Counted from the stretch's first letter, positions 7,665-15,251 are shown. The stretch: DNA of 17,989 nt from UBA11996 sp964394975 (GCA_964394975.1 CAYMZR010000036.1:1-17989), one strand, 5' to 3'. Translations and numbers: made by a program. The notes: generated from the letters alone by a model not told the origin.

Positions 7665-8215
7665 GTTTGATGGTGTAACCACGAGGGTGTTTCTTGAGAA
7701 GTTTGAAGCCAGGAGTTAACAAAACTTCCTTTCCCGTCTTCTATTTGCACTCCCAACCCGTCTGCCAGCCTATTCATGAAAGCAAACATTGCGGTTATCA
7801 TCACAACGGATAGAATTTGACGATCTGACAATCCAGCACTTCTAAGAGTTTCGATATCTTCCTCTGTCATCTCCGAAGGATCTTTCGTCAATTTTTCCAC
7901 GTATTCAACAATCGCAAGCGTTTCAGCATCTAGTGTCGCATTTCCGTAATCCTGCATCACAATTGATGCCATTTCAGGATCTTCTGTAGCCTGACGAAGA
8001 TACTCTCCGTGAGAGACTGTTCAATACTTACAATGATTAATGGAAGAAACAACTGTCGCTATTACTTCTTCTTGCGCTCTAGTAAGGGCTGAGGAGCCAA
8101 AACTAATTTTATTCCCCATATCCCAAACCGCATGCATTGCCTCTTCATTAATGGACATACATTTAATGACATTAGCAATGTCAGAATATTTAGGGTCTTC
8201 TTCTATCCAGGACAA
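7649..8215 (-). CDS. AhpD-like peroxidase-related selenoprotein (CxxU active site), UGA read as selenocysteine at codon 65
   Basis: Reading through the in-frame TGA at 8023-8021 gives one 188-residue protein of the carboxymuconolactone decarboxylase/AhpD superfamily, close to the 'peroxidase-related enzyme' group in length and order of motifs. The TGA falls at the second Cys of CxxC: NHCKYU, then TVSHGEYLRQ. Glu50, Cys62, Sec65 and His69 have the 12-3-4 spacing of Glu118, Cys130, Cys133 and His137 in M. tuberculosis AhpD. The downstream half (LSDRQILSVVMITAMFAFMNR, then LADGLGV) is intact and no frame change is needed. The predicted role is selenol/thiol peroxide reduction in the cytoplasm. 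The start is TTG 8215, with AGGGAG 8 bases upstream and a TAA in frame just before. It begins 33 bases after the sulfite-oxidase-like stop, so the two are probably cotranscribed. The alternative is a nonsense-mutated pseudogene, which the exact placement makes unlikely. Confidence 0.85.
7979..8001 (-). promoter_or_regulatory. Candidate bacterial SECIS element in the AhpD-like gene
   Basis: On the minus strand ATCTTC (8001-7996) pairs with GAAGAT (7984-7979); inner GT (7995-7994) can pair with AC (7987-7986) past one bulged A, leaving the loop CAGGCT. The loop begins 27 bases after the UGA, inside the distance known for bacterial SECIS hairpins (about 16-37), and holds G residues. A second, tighter hairpin CTCTC-ACG-GAGAG (8015-8003) lies closer to the UGA, so folding should be tested. 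Confidence 0.55.
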
Positions 8216-8248
8216 ATTTTATGCTCCCTGAAGCGGGTCGTTTACCCT

Positions 8249-9301
8249 TTAACCGGATACAACCACTTTCACCGGTTTACAACCATTGACTGCATAGCCT
8301 AATTGGTTCCAGCGGGCCTCTAAAGGTTGTTCATTTCCCTTACTATCAGTTGCTCTAGATATGAGAATGTGGTCACCTGATGAATTCGGCATCCAGCTAT
8401 AGGTCCACTGTTGCCAGGCGTAGTTTTCTGAAGGTCCTATTAGTTCAGCTGATTTCCACATTTTCCCACCATCTACAGAAACCTCTACTTTTTTTATTTG
8501 GTTCCTGCCTGCCCATGCTTGACCGCTAATTCTATAGGCTTCACAGCACCTCAAAGATTCGTTTTCGCCTGGCGAGGTTATTGAGGATTTCACTTGCATT
8601 TCTTGTACAGGTTCTTCTGTGCCATCCGTATATTTCAGCACATATTTTTCACCTTGAAAGTATCCTGAAAAAGGTGTTGTTAAAGCTGAAATCTTATTAA
8701 GCCATTTCACATGGGCCATTCCATACCACCCAGGAATAATCAGACGAATAGGATAACCATGTTCTAGAGGCAGAGTTTCCCCATTCATTTCATATGCCAG
8801 AAGGGTATCTTCATGCTCGGCTAATTGTAACGGCAAACTTCGCAAATAAGGCGTATCGTCCTTACTTGGTTCGGGAGACCCAATATCTGCTCCTTCAAAT
8901 AGTATTTCAACGTCGTCTTGGCTCAGATTCATTTTTGATAAAACTGATTTTAAGGAAGTTCCTGACCACACCGCATTACTAACCGCACCATTATTGAACT
9001 GATTACCTGGTGCTGGTGGGTTCAAATCACTTCTGTTATTACCCGCACATTCCAACGTAACCGTTACTGTCCGCTTAGGCAACTGCTTGATTTCGTCAAG
9101 ACTAAAGGCAATTGCTTCTCCAGTAGATGCAATTGCTCTCAATCTCCAGGAATTCTCATCTATTTCTGGATAGTCAAACTGAGAGCGAACATAGAATAAA
9201 GAATTTGGTGTCAACCAGCTTCCTAATGCAGTTTGTGGTGTTTCTCCAACATAGGGATCTGTCCCAATTGTTTTAAGACCTGTCGCATTAACATCATTCA
9301 T
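8249..9301 (-). CDS. Sulfite oxidase-family molybdopterin oxidoreductase (SorA-like)
   Basis: This 350-residue protein contains the molybdopterin-binding domain of the sulfite oxidase family. The molybdenum-ligating Cys85 is in TLECAGNNR, and the cofactor pocket segment HGYPIRLIIPGWYGM (from about residue 181) is near-canonical. The C-terminal part (about 230-350) matches the Mo-co dimerisation domain, with VEVSVDGGKMW and WTYSW. No heme domain and no Tat or Sec signal is seen at the annotated start, so it appears cytoplasmic, or an export signal is missing from the start chosen. It would oxidise sulfite or another small substrate; this is not decided by sequence. ATG 9301 is preceded by CAGGAG at 12 bases, rather far. 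The MoaA and MoaC genes upstream in the same run supply part of its cofactor pathway, and the AhpD-like selenoprotein follows directly. Confidence 0.92.
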   Translation of the reverse strand: MNDVNATGLKTIGTDPYVGETPQTALGSWLTPNSLFYVRSQFDYPEIDENSWRLRAIASTGEAIAFSLDEIKQLPKRTVTVTLECAGNNRSDLNPPAPGNQFNNGAVSNAVWSGTSLKSVLSKMNLSQDDVEILFEGADIGSPEPSKDDTPYLRSLPLQLAEHEDTLLAYEMNGETLPLEHGYPIRLIIPGWYGMAHVKWLNKISALTTPFSGYFQGEKYVLKYTDGTEEPVQEMQVKSSITSPGENESLRCCEAYRISGQAWAGRNQIKKVEVSVDGGKMWKSAELIGPSENYAWQQWTYSWMPNSSGDHILISRATDSKGNEQPLEARWNQLGYAVNGCKPVKVVVSG

Positions 9302-9408
9302 TTGCTTGTAAGTCTCCTGAATAATACAAGTTTACAACTACTATCTTCCCAAAAAAAGGGTAAAGTCAGACGGGCAATTTGTAATCAGCTGGGGTTATTG
9401 ATCGAGTG

Positions 9409-9441
9409 AGAACCTCAGTTATAACTGAGGTTCTTCTTTTT
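9409..9441. terminator. 26-base perfect palindrome with T-tract facing the plus strand
   Basis: Bases 9409-9434 form a perfect palindrome (half AGAACCTCAGTTA), followed on the plus strand by TCTTTTT. It lies just after the RRM gene, which is on the minus strand, where the sequence after the stem is not T-rich. It may end the RRM transcript as a simple stem, or terminate an unseen plus-strand RNA from 9302-9408. Confidence 0.6.
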
Positions 9442-9448
9442 AGAAACC

Positions 9449-9700
9449 CTATCTAGGTTCCCTAGGGCGCGCCTCATTAACTCTAAGATCGCGACCCATG
9501 AAGTCATTGCTATCTAAAGCTGCTATAGCTTCCTTAGCTTGCTCATCATCGGTCATTTCCACGAATCCAAATCCTTTGGATCTCCCTGTGTCCCTGTCGG
9601 TTATAACACGGACTGCACTAACCTCGCCGTACCTAGCGAATAAATCTCTTAAATCGTCCTCGCCGGTACCGTACGAGATATTTCCAACGTAAATGTTCAC
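9449..9700 (-). CDS. Small RRM RNA-binding protein (cold-inducible/glycine-rich RBP type)
   Basis: This 83-residue protein is a single RNA recognition motif. RNP2 is IYVGNI at residues 3-8 and RNP1 is KGFGFVEM at residues 42-49; between them lies the usual DLRDLFARYGEVSAVRVITDRDTGRSK segment in two parts. Such stand-alone RRMs occur in cyanobacteria and other bacteria and are often cold-induced; they bind single-stranded RNA in the cytoplasm. The start is GTG 9700, with AGGA 6 bases further upstream plus GA-rich sequence. The region upstream (9701-9866) has no gene, leaving room for a promoter or long leader, for example TAAAAT on the minus strand about 70 bases before the start. The C-terminal tail is short (ARPREPR), with no glycine-rich extension. 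Confidence 0.95.
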   Translation of the reverse strand: MNIYVGNISYGTGEDDLRDLFARYGEVSAVRVITDRDTGRSKGFGFVEMTDDEQAKEAIAALDSNDFMGRDLRVNEARPREPR

Positions 9701-9866
9701 TTCTTCTCTTCCTGCTTCTAAACTAAAGGGTGAGCAAAATTACACACCCAAACCAACATAAGTAACGAATTTTACCACAATATACAACTCTACTAACAGC
9801 ATATCTTTGCGTTCTCCCAATTCTAAACGTGAAATCGATACAAATTTTGGAACTTTATTCGGGAAT

Positions 9867-11078
9867 TTAAATCACTTTGTAACCTGTAGATTGAACAGAG
9901 ATGATTTTGCTTTCATCCCACGGATGTGCTCTTGCAACCTCTTCATTGATATCGGCACCCCAGCCTGGTTTATTAGGCACCGTCATATATCCATCAATCA
10001 ATTCTGGTGTCTCGGTCGTCAACTCATCTTTCCAAGGAACATCATCAATATCGATTTCCATTATTCGAACGTTAGGCAACGAAGCACATAAAGAAGCGCT
10101 AACAAACGTAGAAAGGTGACTGTAATAATTATGAGGTGCTACGTTATGTTGAAAAACCTCCGCGAGATCACCAATTTTTTTTGATTGGCTGAAGCCGTTC
10201 CAAGGAACATCAATCATAAACATGTCAGCTGAATGATTTTCGAAATAAGGCAAATAATCACTCATATAAAAAAGATTCTCCCCCGTACAAATACGCGTAT
10301 CAGTTGAATCCTTAATTTGCCTTAGACTTAAAGGATCATACATATCAATTTCCAACCACAACATATCAAATTTCTCTAGAACTTTAGCGATTCTCAAACA
10401 CGCCTCAGTCTTAAAATGGAAATTTAAGTCTAAATTAATATCTATATTGCCTCCTACTGCATCTCTAAAAGTTCCTATTAGGGTTTCAATGTGGGGCATC
10501 AACCACTTCGGGGCGATTTGATCTGTAGTTCCAGAACCCCCAAAGGAACCTCCTCCAAAAGTAGCGGCCTGTCCAGGGAGTAGAACATTGGTCTTGAGAG
10601 CAGTAAACCCCCTACTCTTAACTTCTTTGGCTAATCTAGTAACATCGTCCCAAGTCTCAATAGGTGGTGTTCCTAGAATATCTGAATGTCTAATTCTGCT
10701 CGAGCCACAATGAGACCAGTAAACCCTGACTTTTTCTCTCGTGGGGCCTCCAAATAATTCGGCAACGGATATATTCAATGATTTCGCTTTAATGTCAATA
10801 AATGCACAATCCAATCCTGCCAAAGCTTTTGCAGCTATTCCTCCTTTGCTCGCCCTCGTCCCAATGTACATTTCTTGAAATCTCATTTCAAAAGCACATG
10901 GGTCTTTGCCAATCAATACCAGTTTTAAATCCCTGATGACCCCTTCTATTCCATGGGGAGATTTTCCATCACTGCATTCACCCCAGCCAGTTATCCCTTC
11001 ATCAGTTTCAACTTTTACGAACATCCATGGCCTCCAACCAGCATCTACTATCAGAGTCTCTATATTCGTTATCTTCAT
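9867..11078 (-). CDS. Mandelate racemase/muconate lactonizing enzyme family protein (enolase superfamily)
   Basis: This 403-residue protein is a typical two-domain enolase-superfamily member: a capping domain (about 1-125) with GITGWGECSDG, then a TIM barrel. Visible barrel residues are Lys162 in ALKTN, metal ligands Asp217 (NLDLNFHF), Glu243 (WLEIDMYDP) and Glu267 (CTGENLF), and the His316 base (VAPHN) with Asp290 as its likely partner. The second Lys of the usual KxK pair is replaced by Asn164, so it fits acid-sugar dehydratase-like members better than true mandelate racemase. It would abstract a proton alpha to a carboxylate and usually dehydrate a sugar acid. ATG 11078 has AGGGAG 8 bases upstream. 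SAR202-type Chloroflexota are known to carry many paralogs of this family. Confidence 0.93.
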   Translation of the reverse strand: MKITNIETLIVDAGWRPWMFVKVETDEGITGWGECSDGKSPHGIEGVIRDLKLVLIGKDPCAFEMRFQEMYIGTRASKGGIAAKALAGLDCAFIDIKAKSLNISVAELFGGPTREKVRVYWSHCGSSRIRHSDILGTPPIETWDDVTRLAKEVKSRGFTALKTNVLLPGQAATFGGGSFGGSGTTDQIAPKWLMPHIETLIGTFRDAVGGNIDINLDLNFHFKTEACLRIAKVLEKFDMLWLEIDMYDPLSLRQIKDSTDTRICTGENLFYMSDYLPYFENHSADMFMIDVPWNGFSQSKKIGDLAEVFQHNVAPHNYYSHLSTFVSASLCASLPNVRIMEIDIDDVPWKDELTTETPELIDGYMTVPNKPGWGADINEEVARAHPWDESKIISVQSTGYKVI

Positions 11079-11193
11079 AAATTCTGCTCCCTATTTAGCA
11101 TCTTTATTTTTTATCTGGTTTTGTTTTGGCGAATTTATCCAATTTATTTCAAAACCCCATTTTTCATCACTTATGGATTTGAAAGAAACTCCT

Positions 11194-12459
11194 TTAGTAA
11201 GCTATTTTAAAACCGCAGTGAATACAAAATCGTTGAGAATCTCGGGAACTCATAGCACACTGCGAACAAACATTTTCGCGATTTGAACCTGAATGCCGTT
11301 TGCCATTCAAAAACATTCCTATAAAACTAGAGCGGACAAAATAGCGATACGTTATTAGACATAACCCGGTAGTAAATGCTATTGCCAAAACAAACTTAAT
11401 TTCCGGAAACAAAGGCCATCCAAACAGAAAGAATGTTGTGAAAGCAACAATCGGCAGATGAATCAAATACATCCAATAAGATCCATCTGAAATGAATCGT
11501 GACCAAGGATTATAGGAACCAAATTTAGCTTCTGCTAAACCAATAAAGCCCATTGAAAACAATACCGTACCGATGATTTCCAAGCCGTACCGGACCAATA
11601 CTAATAGGTTCACATCTTGTACTTGACTTCCTCTTATTTCATTTTGATAGATAGCCTTTGTTATGTCTTTAACACCTTTAATATCAAGCACTATGTAAAT
11701 AGAAAAAACGAGAACTGCGGCCAATAAATAATATTTCCATTCTTTTTTTACAAAACTAAACAAAGAAGTGTTGTTGTAAAGGCTAAACCCAAAAAGGAAA
11801 TACAACCCGCTCCCGACCGGATTTATTATCAATTCTCCGCCGGACCACACATTAATAACCGCACATACCAAAATGAATCCTAGTGGAACTTTAGACCTAA
11901 AAATAATTGTCGCTGTGACATCTCTTAATTTTTGAAATGCCGACGTCAATACACTCATACCGATATTTTCCATTTGTCTCGACAAAAGGACAAAACCTTT
12001 ATGAGGAATTCGAAACACCATTGTGCACAGGGTAAATATCATCAAATGCCATAAAAACCATAAATGAAATGGCTGACCGGCGTTCGAATAAGAAAAATAG
12101 ATTTCCCCAGTCTGTCCATATTTCCAAATCGGCGGCAACATCAAGCCCATAAGAGGAAAAAACACCGCAATCGGCAACCCAATACGTAGAAATCTATTAG
12201 CCCACCAAGAATCCCAAGATCTGCGAGCAATAACCAAATTGGCGAAAAATCCAGCTAGCATAAAAAATAATGGCATTCGCCACATGTGTATAAACTCAAA
12301 GATGATCTTTATGGGGTAAGAGGAGCTGTCATCAGAGGGCCAAATGGAAGCGGGTATACCTGGAATGTACGGAAGAGCCGCATGCAGGACTATCCCCAGA
12401 ACCATGGCGAACCCCCTTAAGGAATCCAAACCGTGGTAACGTGCCGTTGAAGCTTTCAT
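11194..12459 (-). CDS. Acyltransferase family 3 membrane protein with C-terminal zinc ribbon
   Basis: This 421-residue protein starts with RYHGLDSLRGFAMVLGIVLHA, the hallmark first helix of acyltransferase-3 proteins (OafA / glucan biosynthesis protein C-like), including the conserved His near its end. About ten membrane helices follow, with the LAGFFANL and RNRFLRIGLP-like segment (here ANRFLRIGLP). Such enzymes acylate sugars, lipids or other small molecules at the membrane. The last 24 residues are unusual: CSQC at 398-401 and CIHCG at 412-416 form a CxxC-x10-CxxC zinc ribbon on the end. It starts 12 bases after the MoaC stop, with no clear ribosome site, which suggests translational coupling. 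The substrate is unknown. Confidence 0.88.
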   Translation of the reverse strand: MKASTARYHGLDSLRGFAMVLGIVLHAALPYIPGIPASIWPSDDSSSYPIKIIFEFIHMWRMPLFFMLAGFFANLVIARRSWDSWWANRFLRIGLPIAVFFPLMGLMLPPIWKYGQTGEIYFSYSNAGQPFHLWFLWHLMIFTLCTMVFRIPHKGFVLLSRQMENIGMSVLTSAFQKLRDVTATIIFRSKVPLGFILVCAVINVWSGGELIINPVGSGLYFLFGFSLYNNTSLFSFVKKEWKYYLLAAVLVFSIYIVLDIKGVKDITKAIYQNEIRGSQVQDVNLLVLVRYGLEIIGTVLFSMGFIGLAEAKFGSYNPWSRFISDGSYWMYLIHLPIVAFTTFFLFGWPLFPEIKFVLAIAFTTGLCLITYRYFVRSSFIGMFLNGKRHSGSNRENVCSQCAMSSRDSQRFCIHCGFKIAY

Positions 12460-12471
12460 GCTTGTAAGAAA

Positions 12472-12978
12472 CTAAGCGCTGTGTTCCTTAGAGGGCGCAT
12501 CAAAAATAAAAGTGCCTGATTGGCCTCCTGATTTAGAGGCGAGCCACACCCTGAAGTTCATACTTCTGTCTACAGCTTTACACATATCGTAAATCGTAAG
12601 AGCTGATATTGACGCCGCTGTCAACGCTTCCATTTCAACTCCAGTTTTAGCATCCGTTTTGACCATGGCTGTGATGTAAACACAGCTTTTTTCTTCATCT
12701 AGCTCGATATCAATCTTTATTTGGGTAATTGATAAAGGATGACACAAAGGAATTAACTTGGAGGTTTCCTTGGCAGCCATTATTCCAGCAATACGAGCTG
12801 TGGATATCACATCTCCTTTCTCAAAAGAATTGGTCAGAATTAGTGCGAGGGTTTCATGGTGCATACGCACTTCGGCCTTCGCCTGGGCGATTCTCTCGGA
12901 GCTCGGTTTTGCCCCTACATCAACCATATTGGCATCTCCACTTTCATCCACATGGGTTAACTTTCTTCTTTTGGGCAC
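12472..12978 (-). CDS. moaC: Cyclic pyranopterin monophosphate synthase MoaC
   Basis: This 168-residue protein matches MoaC in length and motif order: LTHVDESGDANMVDVG at the start, LIPLCHPL with His80, VKTDAKTGVEMEALTAAS, and IYDMCKAVDRSM with Asp131 and Lys134, equivalents of the E. coli catalytic residues. It acts after MoaA, rearranging 3',8-cyclo-GTP to cyclic pyranopterin monophosphate in molybdenum cofactor synthesis. The start is GTG 12978, with AGGAGG only 5 bases upstream, a very strong site. It sits 31 bases after the RNase HI stop in the same run as MoaA. MoaB, MoaD, MoaE and MoeA are not in the window. Confidence 0.97.
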   Translation of the reverse strand: MPKRRKLTHVDESGDANMVDVGAKPSSERIAQAKAEVRMHHETLALILTNSFEKGDVISTARIAGIMAAKETSKLIPLCHPLSITQIKIDIELDEEKSCVYITAMVKTDAKTGVEMEALTAASISALTIYDMCKAVDRSMNFRVWLASKSGGQSGTFIFDAPSKEHSA

Positions 12979-13009
12979 GAAAACCTCCTGTTAAGCAAAT
13001 ACTCCGTTC

Positions 13010-13453
13010 CTATTTTTCCTTCGCTATCTTTAATGCTTCTTGATAAGCCAAGCGATCAGCTTCTTCATTAAACTCATCTCCAGAATGGCCTTTCACCCAT
13101 TCCCACTCAATATTTCGAAGTGCTGCCTCGTTATCCAACAAGATCCACAAATCTTGATTTTTCTTTCTTCTCCAATTTTTCGTCATGGTGTTAATGACGT
13201 ATGTTGAATCAGAATAAATCCTGACATTGACACCAACTGAAAGGATTTTTAGGGCTTCGATTACAGCTGTAATTTCCATTCTATTATTGGTGGTGTTTTC
13301 TTCTGCCCCGTGGAGAAGTTTTTTTTCTCCCTCCTCAAAAATAACGGCGCCCCAACCTCCTGGGCCAGGATTGCCAAGGCATGCTCCATCTGTGTATAGC
13401 ACTACAGCAGGTTCCCTTACTAATTCATTAACCCCCAATGTGATACATCTCAA
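13010..13453 (-). CDS. rnhA: Ribonuclease HI
   Basis: The catalytic residues of RNase HI are all present: Asp22 (LYTDGACLGNPGPGGWG), Glu60 (NRMEITAV), Asp82 (YSDSTYV), His123 (VKGHSGD) and Asp133 (EEADRLA). It cleaves the RNA strand of RNA-DNA hybrids in the cytoplasm. At 147 residues it is near the usual length. The start is unclear: TTG 13453 would overlap the 3' end of MoaA by 26 bases; TTG 13438 and GTG 13402 are alternatives. GTG 13402 has AAGGGA upstream but would shorten the first strand to LYTDGA. Its place between MoaA and MoaC splits the cofactor genes, but tight spacing says all are one transcript. Confidence 0.94.
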   Translation of the reverse strand: MRCITLGVNELVREPAVVLYTDGACLGNPGPGGWGAVIFEEGEKKLLHGAEENTTNNRMEITAVIEALKILSVGVNVRIYSDSTYVINTMTKNWRRKKNQDLWILLDNEAALRNIEWEWVKGHSGDEFNEEADRLAYQEALKIAKEK

Positions 13454-14444
13454 CTTTTTTTCTTTTTACCGTCTCTTCAGACCTTTGTTCAGAATATCGA
13501 TCCTTTCTGGAACCCCATATGCTAATTAGTGCTTTTTTGATTTCATCATCGGTTGATCCATTTCGTAAACTATCCCTTAAATCAGTACCTGATTCTGCGA
13601 AAAGGCAGGTGACAGATTTCCCTTCTGGAGAAAGTCGCATTCGTGTACAGTCTCCGCAAAATGGCTGTGAAACCGAAGAAATAACTCCAAATTCGCCATT
13701 TCCATCTCTATATCGATATCTTTTCGCCACCTCCCCTGGGTAAATCGGACCAATGGGATCAGCAGGAAATTTTTGGCCGATTAGTTGAACGATTTCTTCA
13801 GCTGTCAAAACCTCCTCAAGTTTCCAGTCGTTTAAAGTGCCAACATCCATGTATTCAATAAACCGAGGCGTATGGTCGTTGTCCCTGCACCACTCGGCCA
13901 AATTGACAAGTGTTTCGTCATTAACACCTTTCTGTACGACAGCGTTAATTTTGATTGGCTGTAACCCTGCCTCTTTTGCGGCCCTTATACCATCCAGAAC
14001 TCGGGCAGTGCTGAAACCCCTCCCATTCATTTTCTGAAAAATTTCATCTTCCAATGTATCCAGGCTCACAGTTATCCGTTTCAAGCCAGCATCTTTCAGC
14101 TTTATTGCATATCCAGATAGTAGATAGGCGTTTGTAGTCATAGCTAGGTCAGCAACACCTTCCACAGCCGCAATCATAGCTACCAAATCTTCTATGTTTT
14201 GCCGAACGAGTGGCTCTCCACCAGTGATCCTAACTTTTGTAACCCCCAAACCAACTGCAATTTTCACGATCCGAGTAATTTCCTCAAAGGTTAGCAACTC
14301 TTCTCTGGGTAGAAATTGGTACCGATCTCCAAAAATTTCAGCTGGCATGCAGTATGGACAGCGAAAATTACAGCGATCAGTCACCGAGATTCTCAAATCT
14401 CGAAGTGGCCTCTTAAATGTGTCCAGCACTGGCATATTGCTCAT
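13428..14444 (-). CDS. moaA: GTP 3',8-cyclase MoaA (radical SAM)
   Basis: This 338-residue protein is a complete MoaA. The radical-SAM cluster motif is Cys25, Cys29 and Cys32 in DRCNFRCPYC; the GGEP motif follows in VRITGGEPLVR; the second cluster, which binds GTP, uses Cys263, Cys266 and Cys280 (FCGDC, then SVTC). The protein ends in the conserved Gly-Gly needed in MoaA. It converts GTP to 3',8-cyclo-GTP, the first step of molybdenum cofactor synthesis, and MoaC downstream does the next. ATG 14444 is preceded by AGGAGA at 7 bases. It starts 3 bases after the RdgB stop and may overlap the RNase HI gene, so it is inside a tight operon. Confidence 0.97.
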   Translation of the reverse strand: MSNMPVLDTFKRPLRDLRISVTDRCNFRCPYCMPAEIFGDRYQFLPREELLTFEEITRIVKIAVGLGVTKVRITGGEPLVRQNIEDLVAMIAAVEGVADLAMTTNAYLLSGYAIKLKDAGLKRITVSLDTLEDEIFQKMNGRGFSTARVLDGIRAAKEAGLQPIKINAVVQKGVNDETLVNLAEWCRDNDHTPRFIEYMDVGTLNDWKLEEVLTAEEIVQLIGQKFPADPIGPIYPGEVAKRYRYRDGNGEFGVISSVSQPFCGDCTRMRLSPEGKSVTCLFAESGTDLRDSLRNGSTDDEIKKALISIWGSRKDRYSEQRSEETVKRKKVEMYHIGG

Positions 14445-14447
14445 TTT

Positions 14448-15107
14448 TTAGTCTCCTCTAAGACTAATTTCATTTTGTTCCAAGTACCTAATGGCTTCTC
14501 TCATCGCTTCACCCCTATGACTGACGGCCTCCTTTTCCCGGATGCTCAACTCAGCTAATGTCCTATTTTTCTCGGGAAAGAAAAACAGCGGATCATAACC
14601 AAACCCATTGCTTCCTCTAACATTTCTAGTAATTTTGCCCTCAATTCTACCTTCAAATGTCACCGAGGTATCGTAAACAGGGTTCCATAAAGCAACAACA
14701 CATCTGAACCTCGCGGTAAGTTTATCTTCTGATATTCCAGATAAATTTTTTAACAGAAGTTCATTTCTGTCGTTGTCATCTTTCCCTTCACCGCCATATC
14801 GAGCTGAATAAATACCTGGTAGTCCACCCAAAGCATCCACTTCTATACCGGAATCATCCGCTAAAGTTAGTTTTCCACATAGCTTGCCATACGTCTCTGC
14901 TTTCAGTATCGCGTTTTCTCGAAAGGTTATTCCTGTTTCTTCTACCTCTTCACTTATTTGTACATCGTTAAGGGAAAGAGGGTTGTAGCTGGTCTCGGAA
15001 AGCATTCTCCATATCTCGCTCATCTTTCCTAAATTACGCGTGGCAATCACCATGTCAATTTGAGATTCAGCAATATTTTTCATACGCAAATTATAGTCAA
15101 TCTTCAT
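14448..15107 (-). CDS. rdgB: Non-canonical purine NTP pyrophosphatase (RdgB/HAM1)
   Basis: This 219-residue protein has the HAM1 family motifs: TRNLGK near the N-terminus (residues 23-28), FRENAILKA, LADDSGIEVDAL with acidic residues 84-85, GFGYDPLF at about 168-175, and SHRG at 196-199. It hydrolyses XTP, dITP and ITP to monophosphates, cleaning the nucleotide pool. The start may be ATG 15107 or ATG 15083; neither has a ribosome site, and the conserved region begins after both. ATG 15107 is so near the AT-rich divergent region that a leaderless transcript is possible. It is the first gene of the nine-gene minus-strand run and is divergent from the UGSC selenoprotein gene. Confidence 0.95.
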   Translation of the reverse strand: MKIDYNLRMKNIAESQIDMVIATRNLGKMSEIWRMLSETSYNPLSLNDVQISEEVEETGITFRENAILKAETYGKLCGKLTLADDSGIEVDALGGLPGIYSARYGGEGKDDNDRNELLLKNLSGISEDKLTARFRCVVALWNPVYDTSVTFEGRIEGKITRNVRGSNGFGYDPLFFFPEKNRTLAELSIREKEAVSHRGEAMREAIRYLEQNEISLRGD

Positions 15108-15149
15108 ATCTATTTATCAAAACGGCTTTGATTTCAATTGTTATTCAAA

Positions 15150-15180
15150 GAATTTTCTCTCCTGTATAATCAGAAAATTC
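15150..15180 (+). promoter_or_regulatory. Operator-like inverted repeat around the -10 of the UGSC selenoprotein gene
   Basis: Perfect 9-base half sites GAATTTTCT (15150-15158) and AGAAAATTC (15172-15180) flank 13 bases that include TATAAT (15165-15170). Half-site centres are 22 bases apart, about two helical turns, which fits a dimeric repressor. The -35 is poor. The leader from here to ATG 15252 is about 75 bases. Whether it also affects rdgB is open. Confidence 0.5.
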
Positions 15181-15251
15181 GACATTTTATACACATTTGC
15201 CGACCATTTAGTCAGAGTGAAAGAGGCATCGTAAGATAGGGAGTGTTACAT

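Noticed and set aside
8003..8015. CTCTC-ACG-GAGAG hairpin as the SECIS of the AhpD-like gene
   Set aside because: Its loop begins only about 10 bases after the UGA, closer than known bacterial SECIS loops, and the loop has 3 bases; the hairpin at 8001-7979 fits better.
7649..8215. Two separate small genes (8215-8021 and 7972-7649) or a nonsense pseudogene
   Set aside because: Both lie in one frame, separated by a single TGA at the catalytic Cys position; 16 codons between the TGA and the next ATG also fit the family, with no indel.
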